DNA from: Litorivicinus sp.
Lineage (GTDB): Bacteria; Pseudomonadota; Gammaproteobacteria; Pseudomonadales; Litorivicinaceae
Length of the DNA: 64,000 nucleotides
Assembly: GCA_028339155.1 (NCBI GenBank)
Contig: JAOLBK010000003.1
Coordinates: forward strand, 1 to 64,000
Direction of reading: 5' to 3'
Positions 9,733 through 19,506 of this stretch are shown here, piece after piece. Within the stretch, counting starts at the first letter, position 1, and the number at the start of each line of letters is the position of its first letter. Position numbers and translations under genes: made by a program. The notes beneath the pieces were generated by a model. That model had not been told where the DNA came from, did not search any database, and saw only the letters and a list, made by a program, of their open reading frames with translations.

Positions 9733-11133
9733 ATGAGTCAGAAAACGCCTAAGGCACTTTGGGGCGGACGCTTCTCGGAATCAACCGACGCATTCGTTCA
9801 AGCTTTTACAGCATCTGTACAATTCGACAACCGTATGTCGAGTGAAGATATTCAAGGCTCAGTTGCCCATGCAACCATGCTGGCCGACCAAGGTATTCTT
9901 ACCGCAGAAGAATGCAATCAAATCGTGAGTGGTCTCAAGCAAATCAGCGAAGAAATTGATGCCGGCTCCTTTGAGTGGTTAATTGCACGAGAAGATGTTC
10001 ACATGAACATTGAATCGCGGCTCATCGACCTCATCGGGGATACAGGCAAAAAATTACACACCGGCCGTTCGAGAAATGATCAGGTTGCTACCGACATACG
10101 CCTCTGGCTAAGAGCTGCAATTGATCAAGTCGTAAGCGAGTTAGCTAAACTACAAACAAGCCTGATTAACTTAGCTGAGCGCGAGGCTGAAACTATCATG
10201 CCAGGATTTACGCATTTACAGGCTGCGCAACCCATCACCTTCGGCCACCATATGCTAGCGTGGAACGAAATGCTTGAGCGCGATTACGGGCGCCTACTTG
10301 ATTGCCGCAAACGAATGAATCAATGTCCACTAGGCTCAGCGGCTTTGGCAGGCACTAGCTTTCCAATCGATCGTATCCGAAGTGCCGCATTGCTGGGCTT
10401 TGACAGGCCGACCGAGAATAGTCTGGACTCAGTGTCAGATCGCGATTTTGGAATCGAATTTGTTAGTGCCGCAAGTATTATTATGATGCACCTATCACGT
10501 TGCTCAGAAGAACTTATTAATTGGAATTCGACAGCATGGCAATTCATAGATTTACCCGATAAATTCTGCACCGGCTCATCAATTATGCCTCAAAAGAAAA
10601 ATCCGGATGTGCCGGAATTAGTCCGCGGCAAATCAGGGCGCGTGTTCGGTCACTTAATTGGCTTATTAACATTGATGAAAGGCCAGCCGTTGGCATACAA
10701 CAAAGATAATCAAGAAGATAAAGAGCCACTTTATGACACGGCTGATAACCTACTCGGATGCTTGCACGCCTTCGGAGAGATGATGCCTGAGCTATTGGTT
10801 AACAAAACAAAAATGAGAGAAGCCGCAAAAAGTGGCTTCTCAACAGCCACCGATCTTGCAGATTATCTGGTCCGAAAAGGCATCCCGTTCCGCGATGCTC
10901 ACGAAGTGGTTGGCAAGGCGGTTGCGTTGGGAATTGAACGCCAAAGAGATCTCTCCGAAATGACATTAACTGAATTGCAAAGCTTTCACAGCGCTATTGA
11001 TACCGACGTCTATGACGTACTGACGGTCGAGGGCTCCGTTAATGCACGTAATCACATGGGTGGAACAGCCCCAAATCAGGTCATGGCTGCGGCACAGAGG
11101 GCTAGAGATCGCATCAGCAGGCGTCGAGTATAG
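9733..11133 (+). CDS. argH: Argininosuccinate lyase
   Basis: Last step of arginine synthesis: splits argininosuccinate into arginine and fumarate. 466 aa from ATG at 9733, which has AAGGAG upstream; the frame opens 21 nt earlier at a weaker codon. Family signature [12 protein letters not shown] near residue 280; also [28 protein letters not shown] and a C-terminal [11 protein letters not shown]. The 3' end overlaps the convergent waaA gene by 20 nt. Genomic partners in arginine synthesis within the window are argA and argD. Confidence 0.98.
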   Translation: MSQKTPKALWGGRFSESTDAFVQAFTASVQFDNRMSSEDIQGSVAHATMLADQGILTAEECNQIVSGLKQISEEIDAGSFEWLIAREDVHMNIESRLIDLIGDTGKKLHTGRSRNDQVATDIRLWLRAAIDQVVSELAKLQTSLINLAEREAETIMPGFTHLQAAQPITFGHHMLAWNEMLERDYGRLLDCRKRMNQCPLGSAALAGTSFPIDRIRSAALLGFDRPTENSLDSVSDRDFGIEFVSAASIIMMHLSRCSEELINWNSTAWQFIDLPDKFCTGSSIMPQKKNPDVPELVRGKSGRVFGHLIGLLTLMKGQPLAYNKDNQEDKEPLYDTADNLLGCLHAFGEMMPELLVNKTKMREAAKSGFSTATDLADYLVRKGIPFRDAHEVVGKAVALGIERQRDLSEMTLTELQSFHSAIDTDVYDVLTVEGSVNARNHMGGTAPNQVMAAAQRARDRISRRRV

Positions 11134-12343
11134 CCAGGATGGCGGCAGCCTGCCGTTCGGTCGAGCCACGATTAGCAAGTACCCATTTGCATGCCGCCAT
11201 TCCAATCAGAGGTCCATCCCCAAGCGCTTGCTGTATCGCTTCATCAAGCCCTGCCTCAGTGGTTTGAATCAAGCCACCTACGTCAATTAAGGCCTTCGTA
11301 ATTTCGGTAAAATTATAGGTCGAAGGACCTGCTACAATGGGCTTTGCGAGGAGTGCAGGTTCGACAGGATTCTGCCCTCCGTGATCATCAAAACTTCCTC
11401 CCATTATGACAACATCGGCCACATCAAGATAAGACGCCATCTGGCCAAAGGTGTCGCCTATCAAAACATCTGTCGGATGTTCCGGTATGCCTCTGGACAC
11501 AACCCCCACAGTCAAACCAAGCTTTTCGGCCCGCGTTTGGACTTCGGTCGCCCTCACCGGGTGTCGTGGAACGCATAAAAGCGCAAAATCAGGAATATTA
11601 CCTACTAACCATAGCATCGCCGCCTGCTCATCAGCTGAATGACTGCTCATAGAGCACAGCAAGGTACGCCCGCCCTGCCAGTCACAAAGTGAATCGATAA
11701 GCCGCGGATCAAATAGCAGGTCAGACTGATCGAGCTTAACCGAACCCACCTCAGATATTACATCCACAGATACACCCAAGGCATGAACTCGATGAGCGTC
11801 ATCAGACGATTGCATCAAAGCTCTAGAAACATTAGTCCACATCGGTCGGGCCAACCAAGAAATCTGACTGTAACGGGCGGCCGAGCGTTCGCTTAAGCGA
11901 CCATTTGCCAAAATCGTCGGAATCTTTTGTCGATGGCAAGCCGCAATCAAGTTAGGCCATAATTCTGTCTCGATAAAAACCACAGCTTTAGGGCGAAGTT
12001 TACGTAACCAAACAGCCCAAACCCATGGAAAATCCCACGGAAAAACGAATGCCTGCTGCCCCTTATCCAGCAAAAACCTCATCCCAGCCGGCGTTGTAGT
12101 AGTGAACCAAATATCAATATCAAGACCCAAACGAAGTTTGTTGGCGATCATCAGAGCCACTTTTGCCTCACCCAAACTACACGCATGAATCCAAAGTTGA
12201 TTTGGCTTTACATCAGGCATCCCTAGCCCAAGCCGCGACCATATAGCTGAGCTTTGGCGTTCCCTGCGATACTTCCGAACCACATGAAAAATAAGGGCCG
12301 GTGTCAAAAACACTAAGATTATAGAATACAGATGTCGCCACAT
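11114..12343 (-). CDS. waaA: 3-deoxy-D-manno-octulosonic acid (Kdo) transferase
   Basis: Transfers Kdo from CMP-Kdo to lipid IVA at the inner membrane. 409 aa with an N-terminal anchor, then the GT30 glycosyltransferase fold: [14 protein letters not shown] with the catalytic glutamate region, [24 protein letters not shown], and near the C-terminus [21 protein letters not shown], which binds the nucleotide sugar. It is divergent from the FAD oxidoreductase gene with only 23 nt between start codons. It belongs to the lipopolysaccharide genes spread from here to waaF. Confidence 0.96.
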   Translation of the reverse strand: MWRHLYSIILVFLTPALIFHVVRKYRRERQSSAIWSRLGLGMPDVKPNQLWIHACSLGEAKVALMIANKLRLGLDIDIWFTTTTPAGMRFLLDKGQQAFVFPWDFPWVWAVWLRKLRPKAVVFIETELWPNLIAACHRQKIPTILANGRLSERSAARYSQISWLARPMWTNVSRALMQSSDDAHRVHALGVSVDVISEVGSVKLDQSDLLFDPRLIDSLCDWQGGRTLLCSMSSHSADEQAAMLWLVGNIPDFALLCVPRHPVRATEVQTRAEKLGLTVGVVSRGIPEHPTDVLIGDTFGQMASYLDVADVVIMGGSFDDHGGQNPVEPALLAKPIVAGPSTYNFTEITKALIDVGGLIQTTEAGLDEAIQQALGDGPLIGMAACKWVLANRGSTERQAAAILAILDAC

Positions 12344-12366
12344 AATGAAGATGCTAGCATGCCTGC

Positions 12367-13485
12367 ATGAAAATCATCGTAGGTGGCGGGATTTCCGGAC
12401 TTTGGTTGGCGGCTGAGCTGAAAGCCAGGAGCATCCCTTGTTGCGTTCTTGAAAAAAACGCCTTAGGCCAAGGACAGACGCTCGCCAGTCAAGGCATGAT
12501 TCATGGTGGAACCAAATACGCCCTAGATGGCGCGTTAAGTAACGCCGCTAAAGTGATTGGCGAGATGCCAGAACGCTGGCGGCAAGCGCTTGCTGGCATG
12601 GGCAGCGTTAACCTTCAAGGAGTCGCACTTGAGCGAGACTCGCAATTAATGTGGTCAGTCGAGTCCGTCACAGCCAACTTGCTTGGATTTTTTGCTAGCA
12701 AAATAATGCAATCACGAATGGAGCGGATCGATCCAGCCTCAGAACCAGCGTTTGCGAGCCCCGCATATAAAGGTCATTTATATCGTTTAAATGAACCTGT
12801 ACTTAAACTCCATACGCTAGTCAAGCGATTCGAATCGCTCCTCGAAATGCAGCTACTACGAGCAGAAGTCACCCGTCTTATAAAAAAAAATGGGCAAGTT
12901 ACTGGTGTTGAGACAAATCAAGGCCAACTCGAGGGTGAAGTCATACTAACCGCGGGAGAAGGCGCGGCGGCCTTAATTAGAGACGCTGAATTCACCTCCC
13001 CAATAATGCAATTACGACCATTAGCGATGGGTCTTTGCCGACTAAATACACCTATTCCAAAAATCTTTGGTCACCAACTAGGACATAGCAGCAAACCCAA
13101 AGTAACAGTCTCAACTCACGAAATTAACGACAAACAATATTTATATCTTGGAGGCCAGTTAGCTGAAGATGGCGTACTTTGCACCGATCTTGTTCAAATC
13201 AAAAAAATTGAGAAAACAGTTGAAGAGGCCATCCCATGGCTGAAGCCCGATATTGAGTCGACCCAAGTATTCCGTATTAACCGAGCAGAACCATACACCG
13301 AAAAAGGTAACCGGCCAGATGCCGCCTTCGTGCAACCTATGGCTGGGGCCTTCGTCTGCTGGCCAACAAAACTGTCATTAGCCCCAGCCCTAGCGGACAA
13401 GGTGCTGGATGCTCTCAAGCCTGAGACCAAGGCCTGCTTTCCCGCTTGGCCGCGGGCGTCTGCCGGAGAATATCCATGGGCCTAG
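12367..13485 (+). CDS. FAD-dependent oxidoreductase, DAO family, substrate unknown
   Basis: 372 aa. The N-terminal dinucleotide site reads IIVGGGISGLWLAAEL, followed by an acidic residue ending the second strand (CCVLEKNALGQGQTLASQGMIHGG), as in D-amino-acid oxidase/glycine oxidase-type flavoproteins. No signal peptide or membrane segment, so probably cytoplasmic. No obvious ribosome site precedes the ATG. Its stop lies inside the aldo/keto reductase gene (10-nt overlap), and that gene overlaps gmhA, so the three are a coupled unit. From memory, Pseudomonas carries a similar unnamed pair near waaA and hldE. The substrate cannot be read from the sequence. Confidence 0.75.
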   Translation: MKIIVGGGISGLWLAAELKARSIPCCVLEKNALGQGQTLASQGMIHGGTKYALDGALSNAAKVIGEMPERWRQALAGMGSVNLQGVALERDSQLMWSVESVTANLLGFFASKIMQSRMERIDPASEPAFASPAYKGHLYRLNEPVLKLHTLVKRFESLLEMQLLRAEVTRLIKKNGQVTGVETNQGQLEGEVILTAGEGAAALIRDAEFTSPIMQLRPLAMGLCRLNTPIPKIFGHQLGHSSKPKVTVSTHEINDKQYLYLGGQLAEDGVLCTDLVQIKKIEKTVEEAIPWLKPDIESTQVFRINRAEPYTEKGNRPDAAFVQPMAGAFVCWPTKLSLAPALADKVLDALKPETKACFPAWPRASAGEYPWA

Positions 13486-14258
13486 AAACGCGCAGCCTTG
13501 GGCGCACCGGAATTAATCTCAGCACAATAGGTCTGGGGACCATAAAAATTGGGCGCAATACGAATGTGAAATATCCTGAACGTTTCCAGCTGCCGAGTGA
13601 TGAGGAAGTGATAACACTCTTAAAAACAGCTGCTGAAATCGGGATAAATTGTCTCGATACAGCTCCGGCATACGGACAGTCGGAGGCTCGTCTTGGCACG
13701 CTTCTAGCCTCAATTAACTATCCGTTTCAGATCATCACTAAGGTCGGGGAAAACTACTCACTCAAGCATGGTAGCCGCTATGACTTCTCCGATCATGCCA
13801 TTCAAAAAAGTCTTGAGCTTAGTTTGAAAAGGCTTAGACGAGATCAACTAGATGTAGTCTTATTACATTCAGATGGCGATGACCTCAGACACATCGAATC
13901 AGGCGCCTTAAAAGCTCTAATTGATGCTCGCGAAAGAGGACTTGTCAAAGCGGTCGGGCTCTCAGGAAAAACGCTCGAGGGAGGACGACGCGCTCTTCAA
14001 GAAGGCGCAGACTGCCTTATGATTACCCTCAATGCTGAGATGCAAGAGGAAAGAGCATTGTTGGATGAATCAGCGGCATTCAACGCAGGGATATTAGTCA
14101 AAAAGGTATTTGGCAGCGGTTATCTAGCACATGATCCGAAAAAACAACTTTTAACACTTTTGTCACACCCAAATGTTACTTCCGCAATAATTGGTACACT
14201 AAATCCCGAGCATCTACGACACAATTGTGAGTCACTCCTAGTTGGAATCAATCCATGA
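13476..14258 (+). CDS. Aldo/keto reductase family protein
   Basis: NAD(P)H-dependent oxidoreductase of 260 aa. I chose ATG at 13476, preceded by CGGAGAA; the frame opens 30 nt earlier at TTG. The catalytic tetrad of the family is visible: Asp in CLDTAPAYG, Tyr in the same motif, Lys in IITKVGE and His in VVLLHSDG. The start overlaps the FAD gene and the stop overlaps gmhA (ATGA). The C-terminal region ([12 protein letters not shown]) matches the usual cofactor-binding loop. The substrate is unknown; the position suggests a link to sugar or lipopolysaccharide chemistry, which is only inference. Confidence 0.85.
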   Translation: MGLETRSLGRTGINLSTIGLGTIKIGRNTNVKYPERFQLPSDEEVITLLKTAAEIGINCLDTAPAYGQSEARLGTLLASINYPFQIITKVGENYSLKHGSRYDFSDHAIQKSLELSLKRLRRDQLDVVLLHSDGDDLRHIESGALKALIDARERGLVKAVGLSGKTLEGGRRALQEGADCLMITLNAEMQEERALLDESAAFNAGILVKKVFGSGYLAHDPKKQLLTLLSHPNVTSAIIGTLNPEHLRHNCESLLVGINP

Positions 14259-14833
14259 GCATAGATCGTATACGTGCAACCTTTCAGGCTAGCATTGAAG
14301 CTAAACAAGCACTCTTAGCCGATGAGACGCGGCTCGAGGCATTACTTGCAGCTGCCAATCTTGCCTCATCAATCCTTGCCGGAGGCCATAAGATTATGCT
14401 GTGCGGCAACGGCGGATCTGCGGCCGACAGCCAACATATAGCCGCAGAATTGATTGGACGGTTTGAACGCGAACGGGCACCCATGGCCGCTATCGCACTA
14501 ACTACGGACACTTCAGCACTGACCGCAATTAGCAATGATTATGGGTATGGTCAAATATTCTCTCGCCAAGTTGAAGGCCTTGGCAGGCGCGGTGATTTAT
14601 TGATAGGGATTTCAACAAGCGGTAACTCTAGAAATGTTATAAAAGCAATGGAGGTAGCCAAGCGAATAGGTGTACACACAGTTGCTTTGGTGGGTGATAA
14701 GCCCCAATCCGAAATGTGCGAAATTGCAGACTTGGTGCTGGCCGCTCCCTCTATAAACACAGCACGCATTCAGGAGTGCCATATTCTGATGATGCATACC
14801 CTATGTCAGTTAGTTGAGCTGGAATCCGACTGA
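14255..14833 (+). CDS. gmhA: Sedoheptulose-7-phosphate isomerase (phosphoheptose isomerase)
   Basis: First step of ADP-heptose synthesis: converts sedoheptulose 7-phosphate to D-glycero-D-manno-heptose 7-phosphate. 192 aa SIS-domain protein. Motifs [41 protein letters not shown] and [12 protein letters not shown] are as in GmhA, and the metal-site histidine near the C-terminus (QECHILMMH) is present, which separates it from the DiaA paralogue. It overlaps the aldo/keto reductase at its start and the convergent hldE by 28 nt at its end. Confidence 0.92.
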   Translation: MSIDRIRATFQASIEAKQALLADETRLEALLAAANLASSILAGGHKIMLCGNGGSAADSQHIAAELIGRFERERAPMAAIALTTDTSALTAISNDYGYGQIFSRQVEGLGRRGDLLIGISTSGNSRNVIKAMEVAKRIGVHTVALVGDKPQSEMCEIADLVLAAPSINTARIQECHILMMHTLCQLVELESD

Positions 14834-16221
14834 CGAATTTTTTCAATAAGGTGGCTAGTTGATAGATTTACGACCTCCGCAAGCACGCGGACTTCGCCAC
14901 CATAAGCCTGCACTTTTTCAAACCCAACCACATCTTCGATCGATTTGTAATCGCCGCCCTTCACTAAAATATCTGGGCGAAGAACGTCAATCAGAACCTC
15001 CGGCGTATCGTCCTCAAACGCGATCACTGCATCGACTGAGCTTAGCCCAGCCAAGACCTGTAAACGTCTCTCAACTGCATTAACGGGCCGATTTAGACCT
15101 TTCAGACGAGTCACCGATGCATCGGAGTTAACCGCGACCACCAAACGGTTGCCAAGTAACGCAGCCTCTTTTAGATAAGCCACATGACCGGCATGCAGAA
15201 TATCAAAGCAGCCGTTGGTCATCACAACTTTTTCGCCCGCGACGTGGCACTCTTTCACCCACGACACTAAATCCTCAAGCTCATTAAATATAAAGCGTTC
15301 ATTTTGGAGTGATCGTTCAAGCTCTCTCTTAGACACCGTTACTGTACCCAGCTTAGATACCGCTATACCAGCAGCACGATTAGCAAGTTCCACGGACGCA
15401 ACCATCGTAAGCCCCGCACCCAGCCCTGCTGCAACTGTCGCAATGACTGTATCACCTGCGCCAGTCACATCAGCCACTTCACGCGCAGTGGCAGCGAAAT
15501 GATGCGCTTCACCAGACTTCGTAATTAGCGTCATCCCTTCTTCTGATCGTGTTACCAAAAGAGCCTCAAAATCATAGGTACGGATCAAAGACCCAACTTT
15601 ATCGACAAGTTCTTGATCATGCGCCCATGGACCAATGATCGCTTCAAGCTCAACCCGATTTGGCGTTATCAACGTCGCGCCACGGTATTTTTCAAAATTC
15701 GCACCCTTCGGGTCAACGACTACTGGAATACCAGCAAGTCGAGCTCGAGCAATCCAACGACTAGGCGCCAAAGTACCTTTGGCGTAATCGCTCAGAACAA
15801 GGATGTCAATGCCTGACAGATCGGTTGTGTCCGCTAAGCTAATCGCGTCAGACTTGGAAAATGGGGTTTCGAAATCAAGACGAATCATCTGCTGTGATTG
15901 ACTTACAACACGGAGCTTGGTGACTGTTCGATTAGCCACAGGCAACAACGCGGTATCTACATCATGATTTTTTAAGGCCTGTTCAAGTAGGCCCGCCTCC
16001 TCATCACAACCCACCAAACCAGCACACAAGACCTGCACACCAAGAACAGACAAATTAAGAGCTACATTCGCAGCACCGCCCGGCCTTACCTCATCATGGG
16101 TTACCTGAACTACCGGAACTGGGGCTTCTGGAGAGATTCGGCTGGCGCTACCATGCCAATAACGATCCACCATCACATCACCAGCCACAAGAATACGGGA
16201 AGAACCAAAAAGTTGCGGCAC
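14806..16221 (-). CDS. hldE: Bifunctional heptose-7-phosphate kinase / heptose-1-phosphate adenylyltransferase
   Basis: Carries out two ADP-heptose steps. 471 aa, the usual fused length. Residues about 1-315 form a ribokinase-like domain ([14 protein letters not shown] near residue 50; [17 protein letters not shown] with the catalytic aspartate near 255). Residues about 340-471 form a nucleotidyltransferase domain with [16 protein letters not shown] carrying the HxGH motif. Start is GTG at 16221 with a purine-rich stretch upstream. Together with gmhA and gmhB (55992) the entire ADP-heptose route is present in the window. Confidence 0.96.
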   Translation of the reverse strand: MPQLFGSSRILVAGDVMVDRYWHGSASRISPEAPVPVVQVTHDEVRPGGAANVALNLSVLGVQVLCAGLVGCDEEAGLLEQALKNHDVDTALLPVANRTVTKLRVVSQSQQMIRLDFETPFSKSDAISLADTTDLSGIDILVLSDYAKGTLAPSRWIARARLAGIPVVVDPKGANFEKYRGATLITPNRVELEAIIGPWAHDQELVDKVGSLIRTYDFEALLVTRSEEGMTLITKSGEAHHFAATAREVADVTGAGDTVIATVAAGLGAGLTMVASVELANRAAGIAVSKLGTVTVSKRELERSLQNERFIFNELEDLVSWVKECHVAGEKVVMTNGCFDILHAGHVAYLKEAALLGNRLVVAVNSDASVTRLKGLNRPVNAVERRLQVLAGLSSVDAVIAFEDDTPEVLIDVLRPDILVKGGDYKSIEDVVGFEKVQAYGGEVRVLAEVVNLSTSHLIEKIRQSDSSSTN

Positions 16222-16551
16222 GGAGTATCTCTCTTATAATTCGAAGTTAACTATAGTAACTAGCTTCCGAGCGGAACCCAACCAAACAAGGGCTAAACAA
16301 CCTAGTTATCGCAATAAAGGCTGCTCAACACCTTACCGCTATGTCACGCAGCTTTTTATTTTATGGCAGGCTAGAAGGATGGGGCAATCTTCTTCAGCCG
16401 TTGCACAAAAGGAGAAGCCAAACAGAGAGTTTTCAGATGATTATCTCAGTAATAAATGACGTATTTAAAATGCACAAATCGAATAAATTCATAAGACCAA
16501 AACCAAAGCACCACCTATTGATAAATAAACTCATTTAATGAATGATCAAGC
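16222..16551. other. 330-bp spacer between waaC and hldE
   Basis: One of only two spacers above 300 bp. Both flanking genes read on the minus strand, so it should hold the hldE promoter and the end of the waaC transcript. A TATAGT hexamer (minus strand) lies about 30 nt before the hldE GTG, without a good -35. A 65-codon plus-strand frame (16341-16538) has no ribosome site and an unlikely composition; I do not regard it as a gene. No tRNA-like or strong hairpin structure was recognised. Confidence 0.5.
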
Positions 16552-17514
16552 CTATTCGCCAAGACCGGTATTAAGAGCCCTTATCCAAGACATCACCGTA
16601 TCCGGAGAAATACAATCCATTTTAACCGATGGGCTCTTAATAATTTCAGATTTGGAGCCAATCGGCCCAACTAATCTTGGATCTGTAGGCCCATACAAAA
16701 CCAGAAGAGGTACGCTAAGAGCATCTGAAATATGCGCTAATCCAGTATCTACTGAGACCACAGCCCGAGACCCGGCAATTTCACAAGCCACATCTGTCAA
16801 TGGAAACTGGTTCAAGATTCGAACCGGCAAATCACCGTAAACTAAGTTGGCAGCTTCATACTCAGAATCACTGCCGACTGGCAGAACAATCGTATCAAAC
16901 TGAAGTAATGCATCTTCAATAATTTGGCGCCAAAAGGACTCCGGCCAATACTTTGACTGGCGGCTAGTTTGGGTAATCAAAACAATTTTATTCTCTATGT
17001 CAAAAGGCCTTCCCAAGTCAATCGATGCATCCGGAGTTGCTTCGGGCAATGGGTAGTTTAACGCGCAGGCAAAAAGGTGACGGGTCCTTTCGATCGCATG
17101 CATTGACTTCGAAACACCATGTCTCTTGTTGTAAGCAAGGCTTGCAAAGCGCTCTCGAACGCTTCGCGCGTTGAAGCCATGCTTAACACCTTTCGCGAAC
17201 CGAGTAATCAGAAAAGCGCTCTTCATTAAGCCCTGGGCATCTATTACAGCGTCGTAACAGCGATCAGAAATCGTACATTTGTAGGCCTGAAATTCTTTAG
17301 AAAATAGCACGCGAGGGAACCGTCCGCGCCACTTCCGAAACGGAGTCGTCAAAACATCACTAACTGACGGGTGCCAACGCGGGATTTCAGAAAATGCTGG
17401 CTCGCACGCCCAATCAAAATCAATCTCACCCAAGGCATCGGTCGCATCGGTTAATGCTGGCAATGTATGCACCACATCACCCATAGAAGAAGTTTTAACG
17501 ACCAAAACCCTCAT
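16552..17514 (-). CDS. waaC: Lipopolysaccharide heptosyltransferase I
   Basis: Adds the first heptose to Kdo2-lipid A. 320 aa, GT9 family. N-terminus MRVLVVKTSSMGDVVHTLPA; C-terminal donor-site region VVSVDTGLAHISDALSVPLLVLYGPTDP. Directly follows waaF; I chose ATG at 17514, which shares a TGATG junction with the waaF stop, over the TTG one codon earlier. Confidence 0.95.
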   Translation of the reverse strand: MRVLVVKTSSMGDVVHTLPALTDATDALGEIDFDWACEPAFSEIPRWHPSVSDVLTTPFRKWRGRFPRVLFSKEFQAYKCTISDRCYDAVIDAQGLMKSAFLITRFAKGVKHGFNARSVRERFASLAYNKRHGVSKSMHAIERTRHLFACALNYPLPEATPDASIDLGRPFDIENKIVLITQTSRQSKYWPESFWRQIIEDALLQFDTIVLPVGSDSEYEAANLVYGDLPVRILNQFPLTDVACEIAGSRAVVSVDTGLAHISDALSVPLLVLYGPTDPRLVGPIGSKSEIIKSPSVKMDCISPDTVMSWIRALNTGLGE

Positions 17515-18554
17515 CAAGTCTCTTGCATCAAAAGGGTATTTAAAGCACTCAAAACCTCATCAACTGATAATTCAGAAAGGCATGCCTGATGTATAAGTGG
17601 GCAAGTTCTTTCGAAGCAGGGGTGACAGGAAATAGGATTGGTCAAAGTAATGGCTTTCGCGCTCAATGGCGGCGTATGCAAGGGAGAGGACGGACCGAAC
17701 AAAGCAATCAGAGGCCGGCCTGTAGCCGCAGCAACATGCATCAGGCCCGAATCATTGCTGACAACAGCACGCGCAGCACCAACAAGATCAATCGCCTCAG
17801 GCATCGTGGTGCGACCGGCCAAGTTGATTACATCAGAACGATGCACCTCCGGAATGGCATCAGAAATCACTTGATTATTGCTCCAATCATTAGCGGAGCC
17901 CATAAGCATTACCTGCAATCCAGACGCTACAAGCCGGTGTGCAAGAACTGCATATCGATCGATGGGCCATTGTTTAGCTGGGCCAAATTCGGCGCCGGGG
18001 CACAAAGCAATTAGCCGCACTTCATCAAGTCCATGTTTTGACAACAAATGTGCTCGTATTGCAGGGTCTACAATAAGTTCAGGAAATTTAGGGGCCTCTG
18101 GCAATTGATTTGCGGATAATGCTAAATTAGCAGGAAATCCGAGCGCCATATAGCGATCGATCATTCCCGGGAATCGGTCTTTATGCAGCACCCTAAGATC
18201 AGTAAGCAATTTATACCTATATTCTCCACGCCATCCTATACGCCGCGGAATCCTCGCCATAGCTGGGATTAAGGCAGACTTGAAGGAATTTGGCAGAACA
18301 AATGCGCGATGGTATTTGTTCTTAATCAAACTCCTCGCAAAATCCCAACGAGCTTTTAGACACAGCTCCCCATGTGAGAAAGGTAATTCGATCAGTTGAT
18401 CTACTTCAGCCATACGGCCAGCAACAGCTAGGCTCCAACGAGGTGCAAGGACATGCAATTCATCATCGGGACGCTTGGCCTTCAAATATGAAATCAGACC
18501 ATGTGACATGATCATATCGCCGACCCAATTTGGGCCGACCAATAAGGTCGGCAT
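17514..18554 (-). CDS. waaF: Lipopolysaccharide heptosyltransferase II
   Basis: Adds the second heptose of the inner core. 346 aa, GT9 family. N-terminus LLVGPNWVGDMIMSHGLISYL; acceptor-side residues RIPRRIGWRGEYRYKLLTD; nucleotide-sugar region VVSNDSGLMHVAAATGRPLIALFGPSSP; and a late cysteine cluster (ISCHPCFERTCPL). It lies 3 nt downstream of ilvE and overlaps waaC, giving the unit glnE-ilvE-waaF-waaC, an order I recall from Pseudomonas. Confidence 0.95.
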   Translation of the reverse strand: MPTLLVGPNWVGDMIMSHGLISYLKAKRPDDELHVLAPRWSLAVAGRMAEVDQLIELPFSHGELCLKARWDFARSLIKNKYHRAFVLPNSFKSALIPAMARIPRRIGWRGEYRYKLLTDLRVLHKDRFPGMIDRYMALGFPANLALSANQLPEAPKFPELIVDPAIRAHLLSKHGLDEVRLIALCPGAEFGPAKQWPIDRYAVLAHRLVASGLQVMLMGSANDWSNNQVISDAIPEVHRSDVINLAGRTTMPEAIDLVGAARAVVSNDSGLMHVAAATGRPLIALFGPSSPLHTPPLSAKAITLTNPISCHPCFERTCPLIHQACLSELSVDEVLSALNTLLMQET

Positions 18555-18557
18555 GTC

Positions 18558-19490
18558 TCAATCCTTTACAAGCGTGATCCAATCCTGATGTCGATCCATA
18601 CGACCATGAACTAAATCAAAAAAATCGGTTTGCAATAACTCGGTGATCGGACCACGCTTTCCAATACCTATCGGCCGGCCATCTAATTCACGAATTGGCG
18701 TCACTTCGGCAGCAGTCCCAGTAAAAAAGGCTTCATCCGCTATCAACACCTCGTCGCGTGTAATCCGTTTTTCTACTACATCAATTCCGTTATCTTTCGC
18801 CAACCGAAAAATCGTCTTCCGAGTAATCCCATCCAAACAACTGTTGAGTTCTGGCGTGTAAAGCACTCCATCACGAACAATAAAGATATTCTCTCCAGAT
18901 CCCTCGGCGACATAACCTTCGGGATCAAGCAAAAGTGCTTCATCGGCACCACTAGCAAGAGCTTCCTGAAGCGCAAGCATAGAGTTCATATAATTCCCAT
19001 TAGCCTTTGCCTTCGTCATGGTTATATTGACATGATGGCGCGTGTAACTCGATGTTCGGACTTTAATTCCGCGCTGTATATTTTCTTCTCCCATGTAGGA
19101 GCCCCAGGCCCATGCAGCAATCATCACATGAGTCTTCAATCCATCCGCACGCAGGCCCATTCCCTCCGAGCCATAAAACACCATCGGTCGGATGTAGGCA
19201 TGATCTAAGTCATTTGAAGCTACTGCTGCCATCTGAGCCGCATTAATCTCTTCCTTTGAATAGGGCATAGCCATGCTCAAAATTTTTGCTGAATCAAACA
19301 ATCGCCGGGTATGGTCGTGTAACCTAAAAATTGCAGCGCCCTTACTCGTTTGATATGCCCGAACACCCTCGAAGCATCCGAGTCCGTAATGTAATGTATG
19401 AGTTAATACATGGACCTGACACTCCCGCCATGGTCTAAGCTCTCCATCAAACCAAATCAGTCCATCTCGATCAGCAAAATTCGGGTACAT
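18558..19490 (-). CDS. ilvE: Branched-chain amino-acid aminotransferase
   Basis: PLP-dependent (fold IV) transaminase acting in the last step of valine, leucine and isoleucine synthesis. 310 aa from ATG at 19490; the frame opens four codons earlier with TTG, but GGAT lies in a suitable place for the ATG. The PLP lysine is in MTKAKANGNYMNS, followed by EGSGENIFIVRDG and FTGTAAEVTPIRELDG, all family-typical. Sits 16 nt downstream of glnE. Confidence 0.96.
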   Translation of the reverse strand: MYPNFADRDGLIWFDGELRPWRECQVHVLTHTLHYGLGCFEGVRAYQTSKGAAIFRLHDHTRRLFDSAKILSMAMPYSKEEINAAQMAAVASNDLDHAYIRPMVFYGSEGMGLRADGLKTHVMIAAWAWGSYMGEENIQRGIKVRTSSYTRHHVNITMTKAKANGNYMNSMLALQEALASGADEALLLDPEGYVAEGSGENIFIVRDGVLYTPELNSCLDGITRKTIFRLAKDNGIDVVEKRITRDEVLIADEAFFTGTAAEVTPIRELDGRPIGIGKRGPITELLQTDFFDLVHGRMDRHQDWITLVKD

Positions 19491-19506
19491 GTTTAGATCC
19501 AACTAG

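Noticed and set aside
16341-16538. 65-codon plus-strand ORF in the waaC-hldE spacer
   Set aside because: No ribosome site, unlikely composition and no recognisable domain.
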